Source: Hetaerina americana (lineage: Eukaryota > Arthropoda > Insecta > Odonata > Calopterygidae). Taken from it: a DNA stretch of 64,000 nucleotides. Both the position numbers and the translations under genes were made by a program. The DNA lies in contig JAKTNV010000063.1 in assembly GCA_022747635.1 (NCBI GenBank), positions 1,984,001 to 2,048,000 on the forward strand. The letters run 5' to 3'. The notes under the pieces were generated by a model. That model did no database searches and was not told the origin of the DNA. It saw only the letters and a list, made by a program, of their open reading frames with translations. This document shows positions 41,601-53,400 of the stretch, piece by piece (position 1 is the first letter of the stretch; each line of letters opens with the position of its first letter).

Positions 41601-44600
41601 TTACCCATTGCACTAAATATAGCATTGCCATTGGTTGTGGTATATATGTATTTGCCCTCATCTTTGATTTACTTCTTCAAATAGTAGTATAAGATTATGC
41701 CATAATGGATGAATGGGAAAGGAGGAATGGTGGAGGGAAACACAGCATCAGCATTAGCCTAACAGTAACGAAAGACGCCTAGGGGTCCACACTTAAATGT
41801 CCCATCTGACGAATGGCGTACCTTCTCCAAGTTCTCTCCACAAAGCACCTCAAGTAGGGATCAGGATGCCTCTGAAAAATAGTTGCCACCTCCAGGATTC
41901 AAACCTGGGCTCTCTGAATTGGAAGCTGGTACGTTAGCCACTGCACCATCCCGATCCCATTCACTTTTTCGTGTATGGTGCTTTGACCTTGGCATAATTT
42001 CGTCCTCACACAACTGATTTCCAGACATAATTAGTGGCAATTGGTGGAATATGTAGAGGGAATTTTAAAAAAAAGTGAAAAATGCAAGTAACAGAGATAT
42101 GTACGTACCATGGCTGCAGCACATCAAGGAACCTCTCACTTATGCTCAATCCTGAAGTGCACGTACACTACTTTCAGGGAATCCCATGTTAACTTATGAC
42201 TTCTGCAAACCAAAAAAGTATACACAAATACCTGCAATTTACAAATATCTTTTTACAAAGTACTCTTTTAAAGAAGTTGGTTTGGTCTGGATCGGCTTTG
42301 TAAATTGTTTTCTTGTGATTTCAAACATTTGGCCTGTGAATTTTAATGTGATTTTCAACCGTCACGAATACATTTCCCAGTGTTTAGATTGTTAGAATTT
42401 AGTGATAACTGAATGAGCCTTTTGCTGGGCAACATTTTTGTGCACAGTAACTCATTCGTTTTGCTGCGAGTGAAGGCAATGGGTGGACATTGGTGGTTGG
42501 CCACTTGCTACACTAACTTAAAAAAAATCATCTAATAGGGGTGACTTTTTCTAGTACAAAATAATGCGATAAAAATACTGTATTTTCTGGCCCATTAGAC
42601 TTTTTTGAATTTTTACTCATCGCTTTCCTTGATTTTTCAGCTTAGATTTAATGAAAAATACTTAGATCAGACAAGAAAGGATCCAAGTATTTGGATATTA
42701 ACATTTAATACGAAGGAATCGAAGTTATGTGAAAAAATTAGTAGCTGCACATATATCAAAATTTATCCATCGTAGAATCCCAGAATTTCATCATCACTGG
42801 TGCTAAATCATTTCCGCTGTTATCTTCACATGGGTTGTCACTTTCCTCGTCATTAATGTCATGTTCATTTCCATGTAGTGATACACTCACTTCCACATTT
42901 TTAAAAAGACATTATGATGTATACTTTCAACTTTCTGCCTGGACTTTTTCAATCACAAGAACTAGAAATCGTTGCCCATTTCATTCTTTCTGTCAGTATG
43001 ACATCATGAGTTGGCACCACATAACCTTTCTTTCATATCCAATTGGCAGCTTAAGGGGAAGCTTGAACCATTTAGGTGAATATTATCGTAATTTATTTTA
43101 CTCCTCTGTATTTAATCAATCTGACTTCTTCTCCTTCTGTTCTAGTACCATTGTCTCAGCCAGAGGTGGGCCAAAAACACCTTTCAGCTGCTTTGTTTCC
43201 ATGTTCTGAAGCATAATTCACAGAATCTAGTATTAATGCAATGCTCCGTTACAATCATCTCTATTAAGATTACATGAGGTTATTATAATTTGAACTTTTT
43301 TAGGTGGCGTTTAGTTTCTGTTATTATCAATATTTAAAAACAGCCATTTTCTATCCCTTTACATCACTCACTTATTGCTTCAGGTTGAATACCGGTAGAC
43401 TCCGAGTTTATCAGGAGAGATACGACGTACAGGGTTCATCCGGAAAATAAGTGTACTGAGCTCAGGAAAAAAAATTTATTACACTTTTACATATCTTAAG
43501 CTAATATTCCTCAAAATAGGACCCTTGTGAGTCGATACACTTGTTCCAGCGGCGTTCCCATTCCTGGAACGCTCCCGCGAAGGCATCATTGGGAACCTCT
43601 CGAAGACTCGTCGTCGACCTCTTCTCTGCCCTCCACGAACACCTTGTGCCACCGAAAGATCATGTTTCTGGACATGGCTGACTCCCCGTAAACCTGGTTA
43701 ATCATACCAACAGTTTCGGTAGACGATTTCCCAAGCTTTACCACAAATTTGATGGAATAACGCTGCTTCGGCATCGCGTTCCGTGACGTGGGTCGAGCGT
43801 GGAGGTTCGCGTTAACAGAGCTCCTCACTACACCACAGCTCAGAGCCGACTGCCTTTTTCAGCGTCGCTTGCCAACATACCCCCCTCCAATCGCAGCCCG
43901 TCAGAGCGGTGCTGGGCGCGCCTGGAGCGGCGCGCCCAGCCCAGGAGTCAGTACACTTATTTTCCGGACGAACCCTGTATGTGTTAGCAGAGGGACGACA
44001 TGCCCATTAGCCCGACATGCATTAATTTTTAAAGCAGCTCCACGTGTGAGATGAAACTTAATAATTTTATACATTAACGATTAATTTGATCATTTTTTTA
44101 GGAAGTTCTTTCAACAAAATATGAAAACTCTGTTGCTTACTACTGTCTCAAAACAGTTATCAAAATCTGTAATAAAGGCAACAATTTCCTATGCCTAATG
44201 CTGAAAAAGTACTTAATAGTAAGTATTGTTCTGGCTAATTGGCTTGTGCTTATTAGTCAAAGTTATAACCCTGAACCATATGGCACAGGCTGATTTTGAT
44301 GTAAAAAAAAGTATCGTATGGGCTGGGAAATATGGTAATACATCTAATTATACCTAACATAAACTGATGCAGCTATGTTTGTTGGCTAAATACTTGTACG
44401 TTTGTAGGCAGTACATGATCTCTTGCAGGGCACCTAAATCTCAGTGCAGTGATTTTATCATTCTTGTAATTTGTTGTAAGTATTTATTTTATATATTAGC
44501 AAAAATTATTATTCATTTATAAAGAATGATATCATTCTTTTCTTAATTACCCATACGTATCATGTTATTAACCCAGAGGCTGGTTTGGTAGGTTAAGGTA

Positions 44601-47600
44601 GAGTTCACCTAATACATAACCCAATGTCAGTGGAAATTCTCGCATCAGCATAGTTCCCTTCCCTGCTTTTGGTTCACCATGGAAATCTGGTGTCCGAAAA
44701 TCGTACTGCCTGGGTGAAGCTGAGGGTGCCCAGAGATGTCTCCAGAAATTGAGCATGAGCTCTCCACCAGTGCTCTGATCACTGGACTAATACGTCCCTT
44801 TGCAATTTGTTAACCAACCTTCATACTTTTCATTGTAAAAATTCCCTTGATTAACAAGGGCATGCTTTAGTAGGAGTGTTAAATATAGGGTGCGGCAAAA
44901 TAACTTCCTTTTTTGAAAGCATTTTGTGTTTGAAAAAAGGAAGTTATGTTGCCGCACCTTGTACTACAGCTGCACCAAAATAAATATGCAAATATTGGTG
45001 ATTAATACAAAACAACATTCAGTTATCTTCAAAACGTTCAAATATACAGCTAAATTTATTGCTTGAATAGATTATTTTTACTTGAAATAATACCAAAAAA
45101 GGCACAAAAAATCCTGGTTTCTTTTAGCACTAATAAAATCATTTTGAATCTTTTATTAGATGTTGTTATCTTCTTCAGCAAATGGCCTTAATTTTTGGAG
45201 CCAGCCCTTTTGTTGGCCACTGTTACTGTTTTTATATCACAAGTCCAATTATTCTGTAGATGGCACTGTTAGTTGGAAAGCCAATCTTTTATTTGTGAAT
45301 TTTTTAAACATTCTGTCAAGGATGCATCTCCTCCAATCAGACCATCTATCATCTGGAACTGCAAAATCTCTTAATGTAAATGGTTTTATAGGACAAGCCC
45401 TGCACAATAATGGCACACAAGTTCATATCATGCAGTACCGACCATACATCGATGATTCAGAGCTTCGGCAATGGTTGAGTTATGCATCTTGCAATGCATA
45501 ATTCAACCATTGGTACAGAAATCCTGTATCAAAATACAACCCTTAGTATCATGATACAGAATTTTCTGTATCATCTCTTCATCAATTTTTTCCTGGGATG
45601 TTGTAATGTAATGTATATTAATTTTGGTTTTGTAAAACAATTTTTGATGAACATTATAATATTCATCTGCTCATAATAGTCCTTACTTATACTATGCTAG
45701 GTACTCTTTGCCACTTGAAATTTTCCTACTGTTATGTTAACAGATGAAAGTGGGTTATAATCACATTTTTAGACAAATTTTTGTCAGATGTTAATAATAG
45801 TTCAAGTTAGTGTATGCATAAATATTAGTGGTTGATTTTGTCATTCGTGCAATAATAATAATATTTATCTTTACTTCGGAATCACTTCTTTGCTTCAGGA
45901 AAAGAAGCAGTCACAGAAAATGAAATTCATTGGTGTCAGCGTTCCAGAAAGGCTTACTGAAGATGTGACCAGTACTTTGCCAGATAGTACTGATATAGCA
46001 CCACCTAAGAAGTCAGTTTCGATGAATAAAAAAAAGAAAAATGATGAAAAAGGTAAGGTTAAACTAATGAATTTTAGTTAATTACAGAGAAAACTCAAAT
46101 TATTTTGTTTTTGAGTTGACCAATGAAAAATTATGTAAAAGTGTTTGGGAGGAAATAATTAAAAAAACTGAATTTTTTGTTTTACTAATTGAATATTGTG
46201 TAAGATTTTAAGTGCATGAAAATTATAAACCCCAATAATTTGTTTTTATGAGCATGTGCTTCCGATATTGCTGAGTGTTGCTATTGCTAACACGGAGCGT
46301 TTCCCTGGGTTTTGTACTTGGCCCTATTTTATTTTTAATTTATATTAATGATCTACCAGATAAGGTTATGTCCATTAAGGGAGTAGACTCATTATTGTAT
46401 GCTGGGGATACTAATATTATTGTGTCAGCCTCCTCGGTGGACAGTTTGACAGAAAGAGCAGCTGAAGTAGCTCAGATTTTCAATGAATGGTGTCTTCTTA
46501 ACTGCCTAAAACCCAATTTAAACAAGTCCAGCCTGATTTATTTTGCTATTAAAAACAAAGTTTCCCCTACAATCTCAGTATACACAGCAGGTGTAAGCAT
46601 TCCCCAAAATTCCAGCACCCAATTCCTGGGAGTTATCCTGCATAGAAACATGTCTTGGGAGGAACATATTTTCAAATTACGTGGAAACTTAAGTTCTCTG
46701 TGCTACCTCAAGAAATATTAGAGGTCCTTTTCATCAATTATTATGGGGAATTTCATTCTCATGTCACTTTTAGTATCCTCTTCTCGGGTTCATCTCGCCA
46801 TACAGGCATAATCTTCAAAATCCAAAAGAGGATTATATCACTATACAAGAACCTGCAATGACCTACAGCAGCCATTTGTCAGATCATACAGTACTGCTCA
46901 TGGGCCCAAAGCAATGGAGTTAAGGTTATTCAATAAACTTCCCCATGGAATCAAATGTGAAACAATAGTACCTATTTTCTAGAAAAAGCTGTTCAACACA
47001 TTGAAAAATAATATGTTCTATTCTATAAATGAATTTCTGGAAATTTCCCTATACATCAATTCTGCCGTAATCAAATAATAGGTAAATATAGTAGTATATT
47101 GGTATGCCTACATACATGTATGCATGTGATCTCCTCGATATCACCTTCCCCATCATTCCTGTGTTTTTTCTTTTATATTGGTTCCTATCCCTTTTCCTTA
47201 TACGAGGGTCATCCGGAAAGTAGTACCCGTTCGTGCCGCATGAAGTGCTGACGACGCGAGTAGCCGCTGGACGAGGTCAGATAGCTTCAGTGGCTTGTCT
47301 GCCTTCTCTGAGCCAAGTTGCGTGACGCTAGCATTGCCTGTGTTGTTTCTGTGATTGTTTACAATGTTTAAAAAAATTGAGAACGCCGCCAGTTGTGAAG
47401 TGAGGGCAGTGATTAAATTCCTCAATGCAAGAAACGTTCGCCCATGTGATATTCATCGCCAATTAAAGGAGGTGTATGGAGACAATGTAATGGACGAGTC
47501 GTCTGTTCGGCGGTGGTGTCGCAACTTCAACATGGGGAGGGGGAACACACACGACGATGAGCGTTCGGGGAGACCGTCTGTCATTACAGACCAACTGGTG

Positions 47601-50600
47601 AGCTCAGTTGACGAATTCGTGAGGAACGATCGGCGCGTCACAATTGATGACATCTGTGAGCATTTTCCCAATTTTTCTCGAACAATTGTTCATGAAATTG
47701 TTAAACACCATCTGCATTATGCAAAAATTTGTGCAAGATGGGTCCCTCGCGTATCTCAATGAGCTGGCGGCGAAGGACTATGCAGCAGGAATACAGAAAC
47801 TTGTCACACGTTATGACAAATGCCTTAATTTGCTTGGAGATTATGTTGAGAAGTAGTTTAAAGTATCCTCTTTCAAATAAAATTTTTTATGTTTGTTAAT
47901 ATTTACTTTTGTGTCTTTATTTCACGAACGGGTACTACTTTCCGGATGACCCTCGTATATATATAACCATGTGAATGGATATGTGTTCACCATATGGCGG
48001 GTCTTCGTGTTTGAATGAGTATTTGGCCAATGTGTTTTCCTTCTTTTCTTCTTCTGGCTTAGTGTGCCATGAAACACACTGTTCCTATGATTTATGACAT
48101 TGAATGATTGCTTTCCTCTTGTGTCCTCAATTTCTCCTTCGCTGGATAAAATAGCTCCCCATTGTCATCTTCTGGCCAAAGAATTGGAGCAATGGGTTGT
48201 ATAAACCCTGTTTCCTCGACACCTCAATGGTTATAGCATTGACCCGGGAAGTCGAAAATCTGTGGTTTGAGACGCTTTTGATCCACTCGATTCCACCTTC
48301 CCCACCATTCCTGCATTCATCTTTTATGTGTTCCTATCCCTTTTCCTTGTATCTCTAACCATGTGAATGAATATGTGGTGGGTTTTTGTGTTTGTTATGT
48401 ATGTATATGTATATATATTGTATATTTTCTAAAATAGTGAAGTTTATATCTGACGTGTCCCATATTTTTGTGTGTGAGTGAATATGCACCAAATCTCCAG
48501 ACAAATAAATGCATTAATATTACTGATATGAATGCTAACAATAATAAGCCATTAAGAATGAACATATATGTGAAAGTAGTTTTTGTAATTATAAAGGTTA
48601 AGAGAGTAATGTTGTGATGCTATGCTATCAATGCAGCTATTGATACACAAAATAGTAAAGAAATATAATTCAGATAAAAATTCCAAAGATTAGAGACATT
48701 TATTCTGACAGAAATGAATGAAAAAATAATTTATACTTTTAATGAAAACCTAGTTAATCCAAATGAATTTTCAAAAGAAATTGAAACGTATGTAGTGATA
48801 ATAAATTGCAATGTGGAGTACCTAGTGGAACAGTTAGGTAGGGCAATTTTAAAAACAGAAGTAGAGACATTCATTTCTCAATATGACTCTATGGCCTATT
48901 TTCATAACTCAAACTAATTATTTTTTCCATTCATTTGCTAAAGGTAGGCGTTCAGTAATTACTGGCATTTGGTGTGATAGTTAAAATATATTTAGCTGTG
49001 ATCACAAGACCCTCTTGCTGAAGGCATTTTCATCAAATGCACGCATCAATCAAAGTTCAGCCTAATGGTGGGGATAATTGGAATTGCTCCAATATAAAAA
49101 AAAAAAAATGTATGGAAATATTTCCTGGAATAGCACGAGTGGTATAATAGTGAACATTTTCACATGGTTAATAATTTATAATGTGCATCTATCAAAATAA
49201 TGGCTTTGGTGTTAAAATCTTGTAAAAATAGTGAAAGCTATCGACATTCATTTTTTCATGATGCATTGGTTGCCTTACATTTGGCACCAGTTTTACAAGG
49301 GAAATAAGTGAAGATTAAAACAGCCTCAGTTGTGTTTAGATGCATCTATGCCGGCAATGTTGGCTGGTGAATGTGTTTTTTATAAGTGTGCTAAAATCTG
49401 CAATGGAAATAAGCGAATGGGAGGTGTCTACCAGTCTCAACAGTCTCATATTTGCACAGCTGCATGATAAAAAAGAACCCAACATATCAGTTTGCTATTT
49501 TATGAGAGCTGGCAATTGCTGTTTAACAGCATTTAATTGTTTTTTTTATTTTTGATCCTCTAATTGTTTCATTTTATTCTTCAAACAGGGATGCAAGAGC
49601 ATAGGGTGGAAAAAAAGAAAAATAAGATAATGAAGTTTGATGACTACATACCAATCGCTGGTGTAGAGGGAGCTACACAGTTTGGTGTAGTGCCCTTAGA
49701 GTTAGCTTCTCGCTTGCCCAAGCCATCATCACAATCGGCAGCAGAGTTCAAACGTAGCACCCTTTTTGGATCACGTATAAAGAGGGAACCATGTAAGTGT
49801 TCCTTCAAGGTGAAATGGTGTTATTTAGATTTAAAATTAAAATAATCCTTATACATATTCATTTTCTTTTGGAAGTAAAACTGGATATTGTTTTACATTT
49901 CCACTGTTGTCATCAAAATGATGGACATAGTGTTACTGTTATTCAAATTTCACTCTAGTTAGTTTAGTTTTACATGATTCCTGGTGATATAGCAAGCCAT
50001 TGGAAATACTTTAAATGCCTTGAGGTCACAATGTGTGGTTTGAAGAAGAATGTGCATTATGCCCATGAATGTGATTGGTGCACAAACAATGTTCAGTTAG
50101 CGTGCCCTTAGTAATGCGAACCTTCACTTCAATAGTGTTAATGCTAATACATATGTGGTGAAAGATGCCTTGATTTTTATATTGTAATTAACATGAGTGA
50201 ATACCCCCATTATGATATGCATTGCACCTCAGTAGCTGCAATGGAACCTCGCTAAATGAGCACCTCATAATTTGCATAAGGGCAAAAATATTGGTCCCAA
50301 AAACGACTTGCTTAACGAGAAAATTTTTGCATAAGTGACAAGGAGAGGGCGATTCCCGCATTCATTGCACGGTTGCTACTCCAGTTTGTCTCTAGCACTC
50401 GTTCCGGTAGCATCTTAGAGAACATGCATTTTTCCTAACTTGTGTTCAAATTTGTTTATGTTGATTTTTTGTGCAAAGTTTAATAATCTTTTTTGTATGG
50501 TTTTAAAATTTACGTCGAAGTAATATTCCATTAGAAGAAAGCCATAAGAGAATAAAAATAAAAAATAACAGTAGAAGTGAAGAGTAAAATCATTGAAAAT

Positions 50601-52249
50601 TGAGAACAAGGTATGAGCGTGGCTGATCTAGTATGCACATGAATAATCAGTCGATATCAACGATTGGCTTTTTCTTCAAGAACGCAGGCAAGACTAAGGA
50701 GATAGATGCTTAAAATAGGGTGAACAAAAGTTTCTCTACAACAAATATATATTCTCAACGATGTTAAAAGGTTACTTCTCATATGCATAAACAAAAAATA
50801 ATTTCGATGCGACACCATAAATAAGCATATAGTTTGTAACAAGGTTTGAATGATTTTCGCTCTCATCCTCATTAATAAGATGTCAGGATCATCAACGGCC
50901 ATACAAGTATTTAACCCTTTCGCTCTCAAGCCATTTTTGGTTTTCAAGCCCAGAAAGCTCGCTCCTTATTTCTGCGAATTTCAAGCTTTTTTTTTCAAAT
51001 AATTTTTGTTGTCTGTTTTTAGGTCAAGGATATTGAAATATCGACTGAAAGTGGAAAAATTTTTAGTTACCATTTAAAAATTTTTTGGATGTGTCAAAAT
51101 AAAAAGTAGTTTTATAAAAAATATTTAGTTAAAAACATTTTAATGAAACGCCAAATTTTTATTTCAAATAATATTACTATTACAACCTGTACATTTATCA
51201 CATAATTGAACATATATTATAATATGTTATATATTTAGCTCTATCATATCCAAATTTGATGCTATTATTCCAATTTGTTCATGAGATATAATGCATAATA
51301 TGAGAAAGAACTTCTCAGACCATCAGTATTTGTGTATGGCCAAACACTTCCCATTCAAGCCTTTATTTCTTATAATACAGACGGTTGTGGATATTTTTCT
51401 TTTATTTTTAGAGCTGCATACACAACAATAAGCCTGTTTTTTGCGTTCCTTTCTTATACTCCTGCTTTTGATGAACTGTCTCTAATTGAAACCCACTTTT
51501 CCCAAATGCTCAATGATACTGACAAATTTTAACCTTGACTGAGTGTTCCGAGGTCCTTTTCAATATTCCTTATTTAGAATATTCCTATTCAAAACCATCC
51601 TAGATATCATATGTAAAGCAACTTTCTTCTAGTATTTCACACTCTTTCTTTCAGTCAAATAAATATATAACATCATATGAGAAGTCTTAATCCCCCCAAT
51701 AAATTTATCATAATGGCAAAATATTTTATCGTTTCCCAAATATGTTAGACTTTATATCCTCATCTATTGTGGTTGTTTGACTTGATTGAAGAAGAGCCAG
51801 CCCTTTTTGAGATGGATTTTCTCGGAGACCACAGGCAAGAACAGGTCCCGACTGGCAGTATAATTTCTGCCCTGCTAAAAAGTTCATTTTGAAATTTTCT
51901 GGAAGAAAACTGCAATTTTTTTCTTACTGTACCAGTTATATAAGGTTCCAAGGGAGTAAATTTTTCAAAATCATGGAATATTTATGAAGAAATTGTGTAC
52001 AAACCTATGAAAGATTGCCGAACAGATTATGCTCGTATTATGATGTTCCACTGTAATTTTCAAAAATCATCTCTTAATCACTCTTTTTTCCTCACTGCTC
52101 TTCAGTACTAACTATAATTTACCTCTCTGGTTCTTATTGTGTCATCAATTTATTTTTCAGCAAAGAATTTACTGATTTACAGACAAAAGCTGTCTGCTTC
52201 AGGAAACTTGCAAAATGGTTTCAGATCATCAGGCTCATTGAAAATATAG
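38679..52249 (+). CDS. Unrecognised Lys/Ser-rich protein, five coding exons
   Basis: Exons 38679-39212, 39934-40188, 45899-46052, 49589-49792 and 52161-52249 (TAG at 52247). All are flanked by canonical splice sites and in consistent phase, giving 411 residues. The ATG at 38679 is the first in the frame here (context GAAATG). Residues 1-180 are polar, with several S/T-P and KTPK motifs (IKTPKSQRK, LTKTPKSIKRF). Residues about 225-265 form a highly charged, probably helical segment (REKEKKKERTRKKIEMIRSQ). A KKSVSMNKKKKNDEK stretch suggests nuclear localisation. The C-terminal exons encode FDDYIPIAGVEGATQFGVVP and end SGSLKI. No signal peptide or membrane segment. I do not recognise the family; a nuclear or nucleolar role with CDK-type phosphorylation is inference from composition only. 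Splice coherence over 13.6 kb makes it a real gene. Confidence 0.85.
40189..41744 (+). other. Intron segment of the 38679 gene, nothing recognised
   Basis: First part of the 5.7-kb intron. AT-rich, no feature supported. Confidence 0.5.
41745..41960 (-). mobile_element. tRNA-derived SINE, family 2
   Basis: The - strand head is GGGATCGGGATGGTGCAGTG (box A region), with box B GGTTTGAATCCTGG. The body continues to about 41745 and includes GAGAACTTGGAGAAGGTACG. It differs from the family at 9674. Confidence 0.7.
42578..44335 (-). mobile_element. Pogo/Tigger-like transposon relic
   Basis: The left end CTGTATTTTCTGGCCCATTA and the right end (reverse complement CCATATTTCCCAGCCCATAC) are imperfect inverted repeats, with TA on both sides (42576-42577, 44336-44337). 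On the - strand, about 43200-42775 has decayed coding sequence ending in an acidic NDEESDNPCEDNSG-like tail, as in pogo/Tigger DDE transposases. Stops are frequent. A mariner derivative (43439-43977) is inserted in it. Confidence 0.5.
43439..43977 (-). mobile_element. 539-bp mariner deletion derivative, second family
   Basis: The TIRs begin CAGGGTTCATCCGGAAAATA (left) and CAGGGTTCGTCCGGAAAATA (right), with TA at 43437-43438 and 43978-43979. The - strand keeps the N-terminal transposase HTH start (MPKQRYSIKFVVKLGKSS... to FRWHKVF.EGREEVDDE). It then jumps to the C-terminal tail WERRWNKCIDSQGSYFEEY. The catalytic core is deleted. The 5' leader is unusually GC-rich for the window (around 43850-43950). 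Confidence 0.85.
44570..44799 (-). mobile_element. tRNA-derived SINE, family 1, copy 3
   Basis: The head on the - strand is GGGACGTATTAGTCCAGTGA. The body shares GGGCACCCTCAGCTTCACCC and the AACCAGCCTC-like tail with copies at 9674 and 25404. Confidence 0.75.
44886..44961. repeat. Palindromic micro-MITE, copy B
   Basis: A 76-bp element with TA at 44884-44885 and 44962-44963. The left end is TAGGGTGCGGCAAAATAACT and the right end is the reverse complement of CAAGGTGCGGCAACATAACT. Same family as 2311-2385, with a different loop. Confidence 0.75.
44964..45898 (+). other. Intron segment with a short hairpin
   Basis: Contains an imperfect hairpin, arms 45469-45487 and 45494-45512 (19 bp, one mismatch, outer end CAATGGTTGA). 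A 113-codon open frame overlaps it (45160-45501) but resembles nothing known. Otherwise AT-rich. Confidence 0.55.
46275..47060 (+). mobile_element. Non-LTR retrotransposon RT fragment (family B)
   Basis: The open frame 46275-46721 begins in RT domain motifs (GFVLGPILFLIYINDLPDKV), then LLYAGDT, where the catalytic YADD has become YAGD. It continues with LNCLKPNLNKS and QFLGVILHRNMSWEEHI. A second broken frame to about 47060 has the C-terminal region (ELRLFNKLPHGIK). Truncated 5', Jockey/CR1 type. It lies in the intron between the exons 45899-46052 and 49589-49792, in gene sense. Confidence 0.85.
47203..47955 (+). mobile_element. 753-bp mariner deletion derivative, copy 4
   Basis: The only + strand copy. 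TA flanks at 47201-47202 and 47956-47957; both TIRs intact. It is in the same sense as the host gene at 38679. An AATAAA inside the element (47876-47881) follows the transposase remnant, so it could act as an intronic polyadenylation site. The insertion splits a sequence whose uninterrupted relative is at about 48285-48400. Confidence 0.95.
47355..47762 (+). CDS. Mariner transposase DNA-binding domain only (135 aa)
   Basis: ATG at 47363 or the upstream in-frame start at 47355 (the 135-codon count uses the latter: MFTMFKKIENAASCEVRAVI). The protein holds two helix-turn-helix subdomains. The first is about residues 8-58 (VRAVIKFLNARN to SVRRWCRNFNMG). The second, about 85-130 (VDEFVRNDRRVTIDDICEHF and the SRTIVHEIVKHH recognition segment), ends at WVPRVSQ. 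A stop sits exactly at the deletion junction, so the product would be a stand-alone TIR-binding domain without catalytic residues. The other three copies (6993-6586, 11063-10656, 23460-23053) encode the same protein; this one has a single substitution (NFSRT for NVSRT). It could act as a competitor of full-length transposase; that is inference. Confidence 0.8.
   Translation: MFTMFKKIENAASCEVRAVIKFLNARNVRPCDIHRQLKEVYGDNVMDESSVRRWCRNFNMGRGNTHDDERSGRPSVITDQLVSSVDEFVRNDRRVTIDDICEHFPNFSRTIVHEIVKHHLHYAKICARWVPRVSQ
48215..48420 (+). mobile_element. tRNA-like SINE fragment
   Basis: The head CCTCAATGGTTATAGCATTG with a degenerate box B (GTGGTTTGAGACGC) resembles the tRNA-SINE at 34737. It continues into ATTCCACCTTCCCCACCATT and TTCCTATCCCTTTTCCTTGT, matching the flanks of mariner copy 4 (47128-47200 and 47957-48030). 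Confidence 0.55.
48435..48530. repeat. Fragment related to the pogo-like element at 13315
   Basis: AGTTTATATCTGACGTGTCC and the following block (ATATGCACCAAATCTCCAGA) match 13700-13780 inside the pogo-like element with few changes. Confidence 0.6.
48531..49588 (+). other. Intron segment, nothing recognised
   Basis: AT-rich sequence up to the exon at 49589. A 67-codon open frame at 48714 resembles nothing known. Confidence 0.5.
50239..52053. mobile_element. Possible pogo-like element with decayed ends
   Basis: The left CAATGGAACCTCGCTAAATG and the right (reverse complement CAGTGGAACATCATAATACG) ends resemble the termini of the element at 13315. TA is intact on the right (52054-52055) and TG on the left. 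The 1.8-kb interior is AT-rich without a transposase frame. It occupies most of the last intron of the 38679 gene. Confidence 0.45.
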
Positions 52250-53400
52250 GAATTGAGAACCAGCGCAGCATTAAAGTGAGTAGGTGAGTTTTTCATGAGA
52301 TACCTGTAGATCTCCCTGGTGATGCTGAGAGAGTTATCTCCCTAATTGTGCCTGTTTGTGTGCTCATCTCTTAATTGTATGTGCCATTGCTTCACACATC
52401 CTTCACTCCTATGATCCCAGCTCATTTTCTAATTTAATTTCATTGTCTCTTCTGCAAATCAATGGTGTGCATTCGACTTCCATCCTGTTTTTTTTTTATA
52501 TTTAATTGAAATTTTATGAAAGTATGGATAGGGAATGATGAAAGCGTATATAGTGAATCCAAAATTTAACCTGGATAGTGTGTGGGTTATTCTGACCAAG
52601 TCCTGTTTATCTGTGGTTTTACTTATATTATATGCCATAGAGAGTTTTTTTCATGCCTCTAGTACCCCAATAATAACCTAAGACTTTTGAGATGTATAAG
52701 ACACCTAAATGTAAAGCCTTATCGTGTGTGAAAATGTGTTCTTACTTAAATAAATTTTATTGCAGGTAATCCTAAAAAAAAACAAAAGTTCATAAAAAGT
52801 TTTGATAAAGATGTAGTTCTACATACAAAAAATATGTAAATTTGAGGATATTGTAAAATTGACTTTTATAAATTCAAACTTTCACTATGTTTTAAGCTGA
52901 ACTGAGATAAGAATTTATAACAAATTGCTCTCTGTTGCTGCAAATGCTTTGTCAGCATTAACATTAATTTGTTAACTGTTTTCTAATAATAAGGATGGGT
53001 ATCCGCTAGTGCTCTATGAGCAGTGCTCTTTGTTGATTTCTTTTTAATTGAATGTATGTATTCTGTAGCAGCAGTATTATGGTTTTTTGAAGTGATCACA
53101 TTAATGGAAAGTCCTGGCTACTTCCAATTTAGCTCAATTTTTAATGTGTACTTCATTATTTCATTTGCTCTAATGATTAATGTGAATGTAGTTTATCATT
53201 TTTTCAAACTCAATAGCCAATATTTTCGAAGTTTACTTACATATCAGAGAACTTAAAGCTATTAGGCGAGCCACTAAGTTAAGAAAATCAGGAAAAGTTG
53301 AATTACTCATTTTTTTCTGAAAGTTAAGGGGAAAAGGGCTGAATCCCTTAAAAAAAGTCTGGAGTTTGATGTGCAAATTGGTTGTAATTGTATACACGTA
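52250..53400 (+). other. 3' flank of the 38679 gene
   Basis: AT-rich. A candidate polyadenylation signal AATAAA lies at 52749-52754. The donor-like GTGAGT just after the stop (about 52276) is not needed by the gene model. Nothing else seen. Confidence 0.45.

Noticed and set aside
43586..43828. Full 80-residue host gene on the - strand
   Set aside because: It is the N-terminal remnant of a mariner transposase inside an element with clear TIRs and TA duplication.
45160..45501. 113-codon open frame in an intron of the 38679 gene
   Set aside because: No recognisable domain, contains a palindromic stretch, and is bypassed by the coherent splice chain of the host gene.
50911..51560. piggyBac-type MITE starting TTAACCCTTTCGCTC
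   Set aside because: No matching inverted terminus was found on the right side within a plausible distance.
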